Shown here: piece by piece, positions 45,032-55,778 of the stretch
How positions within the stretch are numbered: position 1 is the stretch's first letter
Layout: each line of letters opens with the position of its first letter
Source of the DNA: an uncultured Lachnospiraceae bacterium
GTDB lineage: Bacteria; Bacillota; Clostridia; Lachnospirales; Lachnospiraceae
Length of the DNA stretch: 64,000 nucleotides
Assembly (NCBI GenBank): GCA_902786515.1
Contig: CADADA010000002.1
Coordinates: forward strand, 62,001-126,000
Direction of reading: 5' to 3'
The notes under the pieces: generated by a model
Database searches by the model: none
What the model saw: the letters and a program-made list of their open reading frames with translations, nothing else
What the model was told of the DNA's origin: nothing
Translations under genes and position numbers: made by a program

Positions 45032-46612
45032 ATGTTAAGAATTAATCAAATCAAACTAAAACCCGGTCATTCTGAAAAAGAATTAAAAGAAGAATTATTA
45101 AAGCACTTAAAGATAAAAGAAAATGAACTGACAGAATATCATATATTTAAAAAATCAATAGACGCCAGAAAGGGCGAGGTGCAGTTTTGTTATGCAATAG
45201 TTTTTAAGGTAAAAAATGAAAAGCAATTGCTCTCTAAAAATAAAAAGGTGATAAGACCGGATATTGTAAGATATAGTCCTGATGTAAAAGGAACGAAAAC
45301 TTTAAAAAGCAGAATTGTTGTTGTGGGAAGTGGACCTTGCGGGCTATTTGCAGCGTATCTTCTTGCAGAGAAAGGTTATCGGCCATTACTTATCGAAAGA
45401 GGCGAAAATGTCGAGAAAAGGAAAGAATCAGTCGATAATTTCTGGAAGACAAACGTTTTAAATACAGAGTCAAATGTTCAGTTTGGAGAAGGAGGAGCGG
45501 GAACGTTTTCTGATGGAAAATTAAACACACTGGTAAAAGATAAGTATGGAAGAAACAGATTTGTGCTTGAGACATTTGTAAAATTTGGTGCTCCGGAAGA
45601 TATATTATATATGAATAAGCCGCATATAGGTACGGATATATTGTGTGACGTAGTAAAAAATATGCGCGAAAATATAATAAGTAATGGTGGGGAAGTAAGA
45701 TTTAATACATGTCTGACTAATGTGAAGATACACAATGGCTCTCTTGTGTCTATTGAATTGAATCATTCAGAATGGACCAAATGTGAGCATTTAATTCTTG
45801 CACTTGGCCATAGTGCGAGAGATACATTTGGGATGTTATATGATAAAGGAATATATATGGAACAGAAGTCGTTTGCTGTTGGAGTCAGGGTACAGCATCC
45901 TCAGAAAATGATTAATCTGTCCCAATATAAAACAAATGATAATCTACATCTTCCGGCAGCAGACTATAAGGTTGTTGCGAATCTTAAAAATGGTAGAAGT
46001 GTATATTCTTTTTGCATGTGTCCGGGAGGATATGTTGTTAATTCATCTTCAGAGGAAAAAAGAGTTGCAATAAACGGAATGAGTTACAGAAGCAGAGACG
46101 GTGAAAATGCAAACAGTGCAATTATTGTCTCAGTCACACCTGATGATTTTGATAGTGAAAGTCCATTAGCGGGAATTGAATTTCAAAGAAAATTAGAGGA
46201 AAAATCTTATATAGAAGGAAATGGTAATATCCCGGTCCAGCTTTTGAAAGATTTTAGAGCAGGAATAAAAAGTCAGGAATTTGGTGAAGTAAAACCCGCA
46301 ATTAAAGGCGGATATACCTTTGCAAACTTAAGAAACGTGTTACCTGATTTTATATCGGATTCGATAGTAGAAGGAATGGATATGTTTTCCGGTAAAATAA
46401 AGAATTTTAACAGAGATGACGTCATATTGGCAGGTGTGGAAAGCCGGACATCTTCCCCATTAAGGATACGAAGAGATGACAACTTTGAAAGCAATATAAA
46501 AGGGATTTATCCGTGTGGTGAAGGCGCGGGTTATGCAGGCGGGATTACATCTGCTGCCATGGACGGAATAAAAGTTTTTGACGGAATTTCTTTAAAATAT
46601 AAACCATTTTAG
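45032..46612 (+). CDS. FAD-dependent oxidoreductase (COG2509-type dehydrogenase)
   Basis: A protein of about 526 residues. A small N-terminal alpha-beta domain (MLRINQIKLKPGHSEKEL to about 75) precedes a FAD fold VVVGSGPCGLFAAYLLAEKG near residue 92. The stretch SNVQFGEGGAGTFSDGKLNT and the C-terminal CGEGAGYAGGITSAAMDG mark a conserved uncharacterised flavoprotein family. It follows the other flavoprotein by 23 bp. The start is uncertain: ATG 45032 gives the usual N terminus, ATG 45011 would add seven residues. Substrate unknown. Confidence 0.9.
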   Translation: MLRINQIKLKPGHSEKELKEELLKHLKIKENELTEYHIFKKSIDARKGEVQFCYAIVFKVKNEKQLLSKNKKVIRPDIVRYSPDVKGTKTLKSRIVVVGSGPCGLFAAYLLAEKGYRPLLIERGENVEKRKESVDNFWKTNVLNTESNVQFGEGGAGTFSDGKLNTLVKDKYGRNRFVLETFVKFGAPEDILYMNKPHIGTDILCDVVKNMRENIISNGGEVRFNTCLTNVKIHNGSLVSIELNHSEWTKCEHLILALGHSARDTFGMLYDKGIYMEQKSFAVGVRVQHPQKMINLSQYKTNDNLHLPAADYKVVANLKNGRSVYSFCMCPGGYVVNSSSEEKRVAINGMSYRSRDGENANSAIIVSVTPDDFDSESPLAGIEFQRKLEEKSYIEGNGNIPVQLLKDFRAGIKSQEFGEVKPAIKGGYTFANLRNVLPDFISDSIVEGMDMFSGKIKNFNRDDVILAGVESRTSSPLRIRRDDNFESNIKGIYPCGEGAGYAGGITSAAMDGIKVFDGISLKYKPF

Positions 46613-46683
46613 TAAAAAAACGTGACTTAATACTGAATTTGTAGTAATATAAAACGTGAATTATCAGAAGGGCAAATTGGATT

Positions 46684-47526
46684 ATGAATTATAGAGAGAA
46701 ATTAAAAGATAGTAAGAGAATTGTTATTAAAATCGGCTCGTCATCTCTTACACATGCAGAGACGGGAAGAATTAATCTTGCAAAGCTGGAAAAATTAGTT
46801 AGAATTATTTCTGATTTACATAATCAGGGTAAGGAGGTTGTTCTTGTTTCATCAGGAGCCATTGCAGTCGGAAGGATTAAGATGCATGTGACGGATTTTG
46901 AAAATACCACATTATCGGAAAAGCAGGCATTTGCAGCAATAGGTCAGGCACAGCTTATGATGATTTATCAGAAACTGTTTTCAGAATACGGACAGGTTGC
47001 AGCACAGGTTTTGATGACAAAATACACGATAACCAATAATCTTAGCAGAAAAAATGCAGAGAATACATTTGCAGAACTATTAAAACTCGGAGTTATACCT
47101 GTTGTAAATGAGAATGATACAGTATCTACATTTGAGATAGAATTTGGTGATAATGACAGACTTTCAGCTATGGTTGCGGCTGTTACCGGTGCGGACCTGC
47201 TCATATTATTATCAGACATAGACGGATTATTTACGGATGATCCTAATGAGAATCCAGAAGCGGAATTTATAGATATCGTTCCGGAAATAACAGAAAAATT
47301 AAAGGGAATGGGTAAAGAGACTTCTGGAAGCTGTGTTGGAACCGGTGGAATGAGTGCGAAGCTTGCTGCTGCTGAGATTGCCACATTTTCAGGTGCAAAT
47401 ATGGTGATTGCAAATGGGGAGAATCTGAATCACATATACGACATATTAGAAGGAAAAGAATGTGGAACGCTTTTTACGGCGAATAAGAAGGAAGATTTTT
47501 ATCTGATAGATTACATTGAAACGTAA
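46684..47526 (+). CDS. proB: Glutamate 5-kinase (no PUA domain)
   Basis: A 280-residue amino acid kinase that phosphorylates glutamate as the first step of proline synthesis. It shows IVIKIGSSSLT at the N terminus, VVLVSSGAIAVG, and SCVGTGGMSAKLAAAEIA near 220-237 for nucleotide and substrate binding. The C-terminal PUA domain of longer homologues (~365 residues) is absent, a known short form. The next enzyme, ProA, is encoded about 2.9 kb downstream with four genes between. Confidence 0.95.
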   Translation: MNYREKLKDSKRIVIKIGSSSLTHAETGRINLAKLEKLVRIISDLHNQGKEVVLVSSGAIAVGRIKMHVTDFENTTLSEKQAFAAIGQAQLMMIYQKLFSEYGQVAAQVLMTKYTITNNLSRKNAENTFAELLKLGVIPVVNENDTVSTFEIEFGDNDRLSAMVAAVTGADLLILLSDIDGLFTDDPNENPEAEFIDIVPEITEKLKGMGKETSGSCVGTGGMSAKLAAAEIATFSGANMVIANGENLNHIYDILEGKECGTLFTANKKEDFYLIDYIET

Positions 47527-47541
47527 TAGGAGTGGAACTAT

Positions 47542-48741
47542 ATGGATATAAAAATTCTCAAGAAAAATGAAAAAGATAGAAATTGTTCAAATACAGTAAT
47601 TACAAAAAAACTTGTACTGGAAGAAATAGAGTCAGGAAAAGAAGTTACGGGAGTAACAAAGATGAAATATGTATTATTTGATACAGAGAATAATACAAGA
47701 AAAGAAATCCTCCCTGAAATAAATAAATACCGTCTGGGAATAATTAAGAATCTTTCAATGCAGTCTGAGTATCTTTACTTTTTTACCTACGCGCTTGATG
47801 ATGGCGGAAGATATCAGATACGTATGATGAGATACAGATATTTAACAGGAGAAAGTGAAAGCATATTTGTCTTTGAAGATGATATAACATTGTATGCAGG
47901 TGCAAAGAGATTAAAAATATTTGTTTTGAACGAGTTTTATATGATTGTCCAGCATGAATATAAAAAGTCTAATAAAATCGGCACATATTCAGGATTTTTT
48001 GACTTTAAATCTTTTTTATACAATAATAATAATCAACAATTCTATTCTATCGTTGATGAGAATTTATCAAATAACGGAATTGCTGATATGGTGCTTATAT
48101 CGGAGACACAATGTGCAATTAAGACAGGTTTTTCACTATTAGAGGATAACCGCGCGGGAATATTGTCTGAAGATGAAGCAAAAGTTGAATGTATATGCTT
48201 TGCGAATATAAGTCAGATGATTGCAGATATGCTTATTATGCAGACAAACATTGCTATGGATGTAATCGAGCAGGTGTATTATACATCGACATTACCGTAT
48301 ATCGATGTTATGGGAAAATATTTTGTATATTCCAAGGTAAATAATCTTACAAATGAAGAAGAAGCAAATTTTTATGATTTAAAAACAAAACAGATAACAA
48401 ATTGCATTAATAAAAATGTAGAAAAACCGGAAGATTTAGTGAAAAAATATGTTATAGGTGATGAGCCGTATATTGCAGTAAAAAAAGAAAATGGAACTGA
48501 ATTTGTGAATTTGAAAAAAGCAAAGCTTGCATTTAAATTTGAAAAGGATTTACAATTGGTAAATGTAATCAGTGATTTGTTTATCTTTACCGGAATCTCT
48601 GAGAAAGGCTTATTAAGAAAAGAGCACAAATTTATTGAGATATTTGGATATCCGCAACAGAATACAATACTCAGGGAAAAGGGAGAGCTGATTGAAGTAA
48701 AGAATTATAAAGACAGCTTGTATATTTTTACAAAGGTATAA
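47542..48741 (+). CDS. Conserved protein of unknown function, beta-rich
   Basis: A 399-residue protein without signal peptide or membrane segment. Repeated strand pairs such as SEYLYFFTYALDDGGRYQIR, KRLKIFVLNEFYMIVQHEYK and DSLYIFTKV at the end suggest a propeller-like all-beta fold. I do not recognise a named family. It lies 15 bp after proB with an AGGAG site and 25 bp before the patatin gene, so is likely co-transcribed with them. Confidence 0.75.
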   Translation: MDIKILKKNEKDRNCSNTVITKKLVLEEIESGKEVTGVTKMKYVLFDTENNTRKEILPEINKYRLGIIKNLSMQSEYLYFFTYALDDGGRYQIRMMRYRYLTGESESIFVFEDDITLYAGAKRLKIFVLNEFYMIVQHEYKKSNKIGTYSGFFDFKSFLYNNNNQQFYSIVDENLSNNGIADMVLISETQCAIKTGFSLLEDNRAGILSEDEAKVECICFANISQMIADMLIMQTNIAMDVIEQVYYTSTLPYIDVMGKYFVYSKVNNLTNEEEANFYDLKTKQITNCINKNVEKPEDLVKKYVIGDEPYIAVKKENGTEFVNLKKAKLAFKFEKDLQLVNVISDLFIFTGISEKGLLRKEHKFIEIFGYPQQNTILREKGELIEVKNYKDSLYIFTKV

Positions 48742-48766
48742 AACTTAAATCTATCGTGAAAGGTGT

Positions 48767-49630
48767 GTGACAGAATTGAAAAAAGCAGGAATAGTATTAG
48801 AAGGCGGAGGTTCAAGAGGCGTATTTACGGCGGGAATCCTTGATTATTTTATGGAACAAAATTTTTATTTTCCATATGTGTCAGGAGTTTCTGCAGGTGC
48901 GTGTAATGCAGCAAATTATGTTGCGAAACAGCCTTACAGAACAAGAAAATGTATGATAGATTATCTTTACGAAAATTCCATCTATAGTATAAAAAATATT
49001 GTAAAGAAAAAGGTACTTATCGATATGGATTTATTATTTAATAAAATACCTAATGATTTGATTCCGTACGATTACGATACGTTTTTTGCAAGCGATACAA
49101 GATGTATAATGGTTGCTACTAATTGTGAGACCGGTAAGGCAGATTATTTTGAAGAAAAGAAAGATAAAGACAGACTTATGGAAATATGTAAGGCATCAAG
49201 CAGTCTGCCGTATATATCTAATATAGTCAGGGTTGACAATAAACCTTATCTTGACGGGGGGCTTGCTGATTCAGTTCCCGTGGTTAAGGCGTTAAGGGAC
49301 GGAATTAACAGGCCTGTTCTTATACTTACGCGAAATAAAGGCTACAGAAAAAAGGAAAATGAATCCATTGATGTATCAAAACTGGTATATAGGGATTATC
49401 CTAATCTGTGCGAAACAATATATAAACGAAGTGCCAGATATAACAGAGTTATGGACTACATTGATAAACTTGAAGCAGATAGACATGTTATAGTAATCAG
49501 ACCGGAGATTACGGAAATAGACAGGGCTGAGCAGGATACAGAAAAACTGACTGAATTTTATCATCATGGATATGAGATGGGAAAAAAATATTTTGAAACC
49601 ATAAAGGAATTTACGAAGGATTGCGAGTAA
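48767..49630 (+). CDS. Patatin-like phospholipase
   Basis: A 287-residue predicted lipid acyl hydrolase of the YjjU/RssA-like group. It has the oxyanion loop GIVLEGGGSRGVFTAGIL, the nucleophile elbow GVSAG (Ser at about residue 42) and the catalytic DGG in KPYLDGGLADSVPV, completing the Ser-Asp dyad. No signal peptide is present, so it is cytoplasmic or membrane-peripheral. The start is GTG 48767 or TTG 48776; AAAGG is too near the first and about 11 bp from the second. Substrate unknown. Confidence 0.92.
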   Translation: MTELKKAGIVLEGGGSRGVFTAGILDYFMEQNFYFPYVSGVSAGACNAANYVAKQPYRTRKCMIDYLYENSIYSIKNIVKKKVLIDMDLLFNKIPNDLIPYDYDTFFASDTRCIMVATNCETGKADYFEEKKDKDRLMEICKASSSLPYISNIVRVDNKPYLDGGLADSVPVVKALRDGINRPVLILTRNKGYRKKENESIDVSKLVYRDYPNLCETIYKRSARYNRVMDYIDKLEADRHVIVIRPEITEIDRAEQDTEKLTEFYHHGYEMGKKYFETIKEFTKDCE

Positions 49631-49648
49631 AGAAAGGATATGAGTGTC

Positions 49649-49852
49649 ATGGAACAGAAAAAATTAGACAGGATTAATGAACTTTATAAAAAGTCAAAAG
49701 CCGAAGGACTTACACCCGTAGAAAAAGAAGAACAGCAAAAGCTAAGACAGGAATACGTACAGCTGGTTCACAATAATTTAAGAGGACAGCTTGAAAATAT
49801 AGAGTTTATAAATCCCGACGGTTCCATTTCAAAGGCGGGAAAAAATGGATAA
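49649..49852 (+). CDS. DUF896 (YnzC-like) small protein
   Basis: A 67-residue charged helical hairpin. The pattern KLDRINELYKKSKAEGLTP, then EKEEQQKLRQEYVQLVHNNL, then IEFINPDG is diagnostic for DUF896/YnzC. Function in the family is unclear. ATG 49649 is chosen over ATG 49640, because AGAAAGGA is directly against the latter. Its last codons overlap the fthC start by 8 bp. Confidence 0.93.
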   Translation: MEQKKLDRINELYKKSKAEGLTPVEKEEQQKLRQEYVQLVHNNLRGQLENIEFINPDGSISKAGKNG

Positions 49853-50402
49853 AAAGCAGTTAAGAAAGCATATGATCCATGAGCGGGAAAACTTAACGGA
49901 TGAAGAGGTTAAGGAAAAAAGTAACAGGATTTTTAACAACCTTTGTACTTTTGAGGAGTTTAAAAAAGCCGAAATAGTACTTTGCTATGCATCGTATAAA
50001 AATGAAGTTGATACATATTGTATCATGCAATATGCCTGGGAACATAATATAAAACTGGCTCTTCCCAAAGTGGAAGGCAGGGACATGAAGTTTTATCCTG
50101 TTAAATCCATGAAGGATTTAACTAAGGGTTATATGTCAATCTTAGAACCATACGAGACTGATGAGATTACTGCAGAAGAAGTAAGTAAGGCGGTAATGAT
50201 TATGCCCGGGACATCTTTTGATAAAAAGCTAAACCGCAGCGGTTACGGTGGAGGATATTATGACAGGTATCTGGAAAAAAATCGTCCGGCATGTGTCATC
50301 GGTGTAGCTTATGAATTTCAGATATTAGAAAGCATACCGGCAGAAGAACACGATAAAAAAGCAGACTATATAGTAAGCGAGGTAAAGATATATGGAAAAT
50401 AA
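49845..50402 (+). CDS. fthC: 5-formyltetrahydrofolate cyclo-ligase
   Basis: A 185-residue enzyme that converts 5-formyl-THF to 5,10-methenyl-THF using ATP. The N-terminal [16 protein letters not shown] and the C-terminal phosphate-binding [13 protein letters not shown] are family signatures, and length is typical. It overlaps the DUF896 gene at its start and proA at its end (11 bp), indicating tight coupling of the proB-proA region. Confidence 0.95.
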   Translation: MDKKQLRKHMIHERENLTDEEVKEKSNRIFNNLCTFEEFKKAEIVLCYASYKNEVDTYCIMQYAWEHNIKLALPKVEGRDMKFYPVKSMKDLTKGYMSILEPYETDEITAEEVSKAVMIMPGTSFDKKLNRSGYGGGYYDRYLEKNRPACVIGVAYEFQILESIPAEEHDKKADYIVSEVKIYGK

Positions 50403-51645
50403 ATACTTAGAAGAATTAGGTAAAAATGCAGTTGCAGCATCAAGGATTCTCTCAAAAATGGGAACAAATCCTAAAAATGAAGGTTTAAAGACAGTTGCCG
50501 AATATCTTGTAAAATATCAGGCAGAAATACTTGAAGCAAACAGGAAGGATATTGATAAAGCTAAGGAAAACGGGATGAAGGAGAGTCTTGTAGACCGCCT
50601 TACATTAACTGAAGACAGAATAAAGGGTATGGCAGTCGGGCTTGAAAAGCTGGTAGCACTTGATGATCCTATCGGTGAAGTCGTAAACATGAAAAAAACT
50701 CCTAACGACTTGAAGATAGGCAGAAAAAGAGTTCCTCTCGGAGTAGTTGGAATCATCTACGAAGCGAGACCAAATGTTACTGCTGACGCATTTGGATTAT
50801 GTTTTAAGACAGGAAACGCGGTTATATTAAAGGGCGGAAGTGATGCAATACATTCTAACACAAAGATTGTTGAAATAATCAGAAAAGCTCTTGAACATAC
50901 CGGTGCACCTGTTGATGCGGTTGCTCTTATAGAATCAACTGACAGAGAGACTACTAAAGAATTCATGACCATGCGCGAGTACGTGGATGTACTGATTCCA
51001 AGAGGAAGCGCCGGACTTATTAAGGCAACTGTCGAGAATAGTAAAATCCCTGTTATAGAGACCGGTACGGGTAACTGTCATGTGTTTGTAGATGAGAGTG
51101 CAGACATAGAAATGGCAGCTAAGATTATCGAAAATGCAAAAACTCAAAGAATCGGCGTATGCAATGCATGTGAATCATTAGTTATACATGAAAAAATTAT
51201 AGATAAGGCATTACCTGTAATTGTAGATGTGCTTAAAAAACATAACGTAGAAATCAGAGGCGATGAAAAAGCTTGCAGTATTTCGGGGGATATCATACCG
51301 GCTACTGAAGAAGATTGGGGTACAGAGTATCTCGATTATATCATATCAGTTAAGACGGTTCCTGATTTTGACAGTGCCATTCAGCATATTAACAGATACA
51401 ATACAAAACACAGTGAATCCATTATCACGAATAATTATAATAATTCGCAGAGATTTCTTGATGAGATAGATGCGGCTGCAGTTTATGTAAATGCGTCTAC
51501 AAGATTTACTGATGGATTTGAATTTGGATTTGGTGCAGAGATAGGAATAAGTACGCAGAAACTTCACGCAAGAGGTCCTATGGGACTTGAAGCTCTTACG
51601 ACCACAAAATTTATTATTCTTGGTAACGGTCAGATAAGAAATTAG
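50392..51645 (+). CDS. proA: Gamma-glutamyl phosphate reductase
   Basis: A 417-residue aldehyde-dehydrogenase-like enzyme, the second step of proline synthesis from glutamyl phosphate. It shows [20 protein letters not shown], then [20 protein letters not shown], and the catalytic Cys in [14 protein letters not shown] (about 255). The C-terminal [20 protein letters not shown] is conserved. It overlaps fthC by 11 bp and is one base from miaB. Confidence 0.97.
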   Translation: MENKYLEELGKNAVAASRILSKMGTNPKNEGLKTVAEYLVKYQAEILEANRKDIDKAKENGMKESLVDRLTLTEDRIKGMAVGLEKLVALDDPIGEVVNMKKTPNDLKIGRKRVPLGVVGIIYEARPNVTADAFGLCFKTGNAVILKGGSDAIHSNTKIVEIIRKALEHTGAPVDAVALIESTDRETTKEFMTMREYVDVLIPRGSAGLIKATVENSKIPVIETGTGNCHVFVDESADIEMAAKIIENAKTQRIGVCNACESLVIHEKIIDKALPVIVDVLKKHNVEIRGDEKACSISGDIIPATEEDWGTEYLDYIISVKTVPDFDSAIQHINRYNTKHSESIITNNYNNSQRFLDEIDAAAVYVNASTRFTDGFEFGFGAEIGISTQKLHARGPMGLEALTTTKFIILGNGQIRN

Positions 51646-51646
51646 T

Positions 51647-53083
51647 ATGAGAACGGAGAATCAGATGAATAATACAGATGTAACACTTGAGTTGGAACGC
51701 CAGAATTATTTTATTGAACAATGCAGGGAATGGGTAAAAAAACAGAGTGAGATACTTAAACGTCCGCTTACATGTACGGCAAAGACCTTCGGCTGTCAGA
51801 TGAATGCAAAGGATTCTGAAAAACTGATTGGTATATTGATAAAGATAGGATACGTTGAGACTGATTCTGAAAATGCTGATTTTGTATTATATAATACATG
51901 TACGGTAAGAGAAAATGCTAATCTTAAGGTTTATGGTCATCTTGGATATATGCAGAATCTGAAAAAGAAAAATCCTAACATGATGATTGCCATGTGCGGA
52001 TGCATGATGCAGGAACCGGAAGTTGTAGAAAAGATTAAGAAAAGCTACAAATTTGTGGATATAGTATTTGGTACACATAATATATTCAAACTTGCAGAAT
52101 TGATTTACAGGCGCATTGAGACAGGAAAGATGTACATAGATATCTGGAAAGATACGGATATGATTGTGGAAGACCTGCCTATAGAGAGAAAATTCTCATT
52201 TAAATCAGGTGTTAATATCATGTTTGGATGTGATAATTTCTGCAGTTATTGTATAGTGCCATATGTGAGAGGAAGAGAGAGAAGCAGAAAACCGGATGAT
52301 ATTATAAAAGAGATAGAGCAACTGGTAAAAGACGGAGTTGTTGAAGTTATGCTTTTAGGACAAAATGTAAATTCTTATGGTAAAGGACTTGATGAAGAGA
52401 TAACATTTGCCGAACTTCTGCGTCGTGTGGATGAAATTCCTGGACTTAAGAGGATTCGTTTTATGACATCACATCCGAAAGATTTGTCAGATGAGCTGAT
52501 TGAAGTAATGAAAAACTCTAAAAAGATTTGCAGGCATCTGCATTTGCCTATTCAGTCGGGAAGTAACCGTATATTAAAGATAATGAACAGAAAATATACC
52601 AGAGAAAAATATTTGGAGGAAGTTGAAAAAATTAAGGCAGCAATGCCCGATATTGCCATTACCACAGATATTATCGTAGGTTTTCCGGGTGAAACAGAGG
52701 AAGATTTTTTAGAGACGATGGATATTGTAAAAAAAGTACGTTATGACAGTGCGTTTACTTTTATCTATTCGAAGAGAACAGGGACTCCTGCTGCAAAAAT
52801 GGAGAATCAGGTTCCTAAGGATGTGATAAAAGACAGATTTGACAGACTGTTAGAAGAGATACAGAAGATTTCAGCAGAGGAGACACAGAAACGAATCGGA
52901 AGTATACAGCCGGTATTGGTTGAGGATGTGAATTCTCATGATGATTCCCTTATGACAGGAAGATTATCGCATAATACATTGGTACACTTTAAAGGAACAC
53001 CTGATATGATAGGCAGAATTTATAATGTGAAGTTAGAATCCGCAAAAGGATTTTATTATATGGGAACAATCGTAGAAGAATAA
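51647..53083 (+). CDS. miaB: tRNA-2-methylthio-N6-dimethylallyladenosine synthase MiaB
   Basis: A 478-residue radical SAM methylthiotransferase that converts i6A37 to ms2i6A37 in tRNA. The first iron-sulfur cluster ligands lie in TFGCQMNAKDSEK, NTCTVRENA and MCGCMMQEPE. The radical SAM CxxxCxxC is in GCDNFCSYCIVPYVRGRERS near 195-207. A C-terminal TRAM domain follows. An N-terminal extension of about 45 residues before the first cluster motif is usual in Clostridia. MiaA, which makes its substrate, is encoded three genes downstream. Confidence 0.97.
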   Translation: MRTENQMNNTDVTLELERQNYFIEQCREWVKKQSEILKRPLTCTAKTFGCQMNAKDSEKLIGILIKIGYVETDSENADFVLYNTCTVRENANLKVYGHLGYMQNLKKKNPNMMIAMCGCMMQEPEVVEKIKKSYKFVDIVFGTHNIFKLAELIYRRIETGKMYIDIWKDTDMIVEDLPIERKFSFKSGVNIMFGCDNFCSYCIVPYVRGRERSRKPDDIIKEIEQLVKDGVVEVMLLGQNVNSYGKGLDEEITFAELLRRVDEIPGLKRIRFMTSHPKDLSDELIEVMKNSKKICRHLHLPIQSGSNRILKIMNRKYTREKYLEEVEKIKAAMPDIAITTDIIVGFPGETEEDFLETMDIVKKVRYDSAFTFIYSKRTGTPAAKMENQVPKDVIKDRFDRLLEEIQKISAEETQKRIGSIQPVLVEDVNSHDDSLMTGRLSHNTLVHFKGTPDMIGRIYNVKLESAKGFYYMGTIVEE

Positions 53084-53099
53084 AAGGAAGGTAGCAGAT

Positions 53100-55745
53100 A
53101 TGGGAAAGTTGTCACCAATGATGGCTCAGTATATAGAAACGAAAAAACAATATAACGACTGCCTTTTGTTTTACAGACTTGGTGATTTTTACGAGATGTT
53201 TTTTGAGGATGCCCTGACAGCATCAAGAGAACTTGAAATCACCCTTACAGGCAGGGAATGTGGATTAGAGGAACGTGCGCCTATGTGCGGTGTTCCTCAT
53301 CATTCTGTGGAAGTCTATATCAACAAGCTGATTGCAAAGGGATATAAGGTAGCAATATGTGAACAGATGGAGGACCCAAAACTTGCAAAAGGAATCGTAA
53401 AAAGAGAGGTTGTAAGGATAGTTACTCCCGGAACAAATATAAATGCTACTGCACTTGATGAAACAAAGCATAATTATATCATGTCCCTTGTATATGTTGA
53501 TTCTTCATTTGGAATTTCAATATCTGATATTTCAACAGGAGATTATCTTGTTACTGAAGTAAACACTTTAAGAGAAATGCTTGATGAAATCAACAGATTC
53601 ACCCCGACAGAGATTATATGCAACTCTTCATTAATGGTATCCGGAATTGATACAGAGGATTTGAAAGGCAGACTTGGAATTGCCATTTCGACTCTTGATT
53701 CATGGTATTTTGATGAAGATACCTGCAAAAAAGCTTTAAAAGAACATTTCGGTGTCATGGATCTTTCGGGACTTGGACTTGCTGATTACGATTCAGGAGT
53801 TACAGCAGCCGGAGCATTGATGCTGTATTTAATAGAGACTCAGAAAAATTCATTATCACAGTTGACAACCATAACTCCATATTCTACCAACAAATTCATG
53901 GTGATTGATACATCGACCAGAAGGAATCTTGAACTTACGGAAACGCTGCGTGAAAAGCAAAAAAGAGGTTCCCTCTTGTGGGTTCTGGATAAAACAAAAA
54001 CGGCAATGGGAGCCAGACTCTTAAGAAGCTATATTGAACAGCCCCTCATTGTGAAAGAGGATATTGAAAAGAGACAGGATGCCATCGAAGAAATAAATGA
54101 AGATTTGATTAATAGAGATGAAATAAGGGAGTATCTGAATCCTATCTATGATTTGGAAAGACTGATTAGTAAGATTGCTTATAAATCAGCAGGACCGAGG
54201 GATTTAATCTCTTTTAAAAACTCTCTTGAAATGCTGCCACATATCAAAAATCTGATAAAAGATTATAAATGCATGCTTTTGAAAGAAATGTGTGAAAATT
54301 TTGATACGCTCGAAGACCTCTTTGATATCATTGACCAGTCTATTGTAGAAGACCCGCCGATTGCCATCAAAGAAGGCGGCATTATAAAAGAAGGGTTCAA
54401 CGAAGAAATTGACCGCTTAAGAAAGGCTAAAACAGATGGTAAATCATGGCTTGCCGAACTTGAGACAAAAGAAAGGGAACGTACGGGAATTAAGACTTTA
54501 AAAGTAAAGTTTAACAAAGTATTCGGGTACTGTATTGAAATAACCAATTCTTTTAAAGATAAAGTGCCTGATGATTATACAAGAAAGCAGACACTTACAA
54601 ATGCTGAACGCTACATAACCCCTGAACTTAAGGAACTTGAAGATGTGATATTAGGTGCAGAAGAAAAACTCTTTACGCTTGAGTATGATGTTTTCAGTGA
54701 CATAAGAGATAAGATAGCAGACCAGATGGTAAGAATCCAGAATAGTGCGAAATGTGTTGCAAATATTGATGTGTTTGCTTCGCTTGCATTTGTAGCGGAA
54801 CATAACAACTTTGTAAAACCTTTGATTAATGAAAAGGGAATTATAGATATTAAAAACGGACGGCATCCGGTTGTGGAAAAAATGATTCCGGGCCACATGT
54901 TTGTTGAGAATGACACTTTGCTTGACAACAATAAAAACAGAATATCTATTATTACAGGCCCTAATATGGCTGGTAAATCTACCTATATGAGACAGACAGC
55001 TCTTATTGTTTTGATGGCACAAATCGGTAGTTTTGTACCGGCTTCTTCGGCAAATATAGGTATTTGCGACAGAATATTTACCAGAGTGGGCGCGTCTGAT
55101 GATTTGTCTTCGGGACAGAGTACTTTTATGGTGGAAATGACGGAAGTAGCAAATATACTTAGAAATGCGACATCTAAAAGTCTTTTGATACTTGATGAGA
55201 TTGGACGTGGTACCAGTACATTTGATGGACTCAGTATAGCATGGGCTGTTGTGGAACATATCAGTAACCGTAAACTTTTAGGAGCAAAAGCATTGTTTGC
55301 AACACATTATCATGAACTGACGGAGTTAGAAGGTACACTTGAAAGTGTCAATAATTATTGTATCGCTGTAAAAGAGCAGGGAGATGATATTGTATTTTTA
55401 AGAAAAATTGTTAGAGGTGGTGCTGATAAAAGCTATGGAATACAGGTTGCAAAACTTGCGGGAATTCCTGAGTCTGTTATTAACAGGGCAAAAGAAATAG
55501 TTTCTGAGCTTGTAGATGCTGATATCAGCATTAAGGCTAAGGAAATAGCTGCAGGTAATGATAAGACAAACAGGCAGAAATATCTTAAAGATACAGTTGA
55601 AATGAAACAGATGTCATTATTTGATACTGTGAATGATAATGCGATTATTGAGGAAATAAAAAATCTTGATATTGGAACTATGACGCCGATAGAGGCGATG
55701 AACACACTTTATAAAATGCAGAACCAGTTGAAAAACCGATGGTAA
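53100..55745 (+). CDS. mutS: DNA mismatch repair protein MutS
   Basis: An 881-residue mismatch recognition ATPase. The N-terminal mismatch-binding motif GDFYEMFFEDA is at about residues 28-38. Walker A TGPNMAGKSTYMRQTAL is at about 619, Walker B LLILDEIGRGTSTFDGLSIA at about 697, and ATHYHELTELE follows. The final 80 residues include the clamp-binding-like QMSLFD. It lies 16 bp after miaB and 33 bp before mutL, an arrangement that makes a mismatch repair unit. Confidence 0.98.
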   Translation: MGKLSPMMAQYIETKKQYNDCLLFYRLGDFYEMFFEDALTASRELEITLTGRECGLEERAPMCGVPHHSVEVYINKLIAKGYKVAICEQMEDPKLAKGIVKREVVRIVTPGTNINATALDETKHNYIMSLVYVDSSFGISISDISTGDYLVTEVNTLREMLDEINRFTPTEIICNSSLMVSGIDTEDLKGRLGIAISTLDSWYFDEDTCKKALKEHFGVMDLSGLGLADYDSGVTAAGALMLYLIETQKNSLSQLTTITPYSTNKFMVIDTSTRRNLELTETLREKQKRGSLLWVLDKTKTAMGARLLRSYIEQPLIVKEDIEKRQDAIEEINEDLINRDEIREYLNPIYDLERLISKIAYKSAGPRDLISFKNSLEMLPHIKNLIKDYKCMLLKEMCENFDTLEDLFDIIDQSIVEDPPIAIKEGGIIKEGFNEEIDRLRKAKTDGKSWLAELETKERERTGIKTLKVKFNKVFGYCIEITNSFKDKVPDDYTRKQTLTNAERYITPELKELEDVILGAEEKLFTLEYDVFSDIRDKIADQMVRIQNSAKCVANIDVFASLAFVAEHNNFVKPLINEKGIIDIKNGRHPVVEKMIPGHMFVENDTLLDNNKNRISIITGPNMAGKSTYMRQTALIVLMAQIGSFVPASSANIGICDRIFTRVGASDDLSSGQSTFMVEMTEVANILRNATSKSLLILDEIGRGTSTFDGLSIAWAVVEHISNRKLLGAKALFATHYHELTELEGTLESVNNYCIAVKEQGDDIVFLRKIVRGGADKSYGIQVAKLAGIPESVINRAKEIVSELVDADISIKAKEIAAGNDKTNRQKYLKDTVEMKQMSLFDTVNDNAIIEEIKNLDIGTMTPIEAMNTLYKMQNQLKNRW

Positions 55746-55778
55746 GGCGATTTTATAAATACGGGTTACAGAAAGGGC

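Noticed and set aside
46613..46683. Promoter for proB with -10-like TAATAT
   Set aside because: No acceptable -35 at the right distance; only two ACGTGA copies of uncertain meaning.
52480..52500. Single TTTGTCA heptamers inside coding sequence (also near 23755, 34955 and 59258)
   Set aside because: They lack the second copy at 11 bp and the -10 at 12 bp, so they are expected by chance.
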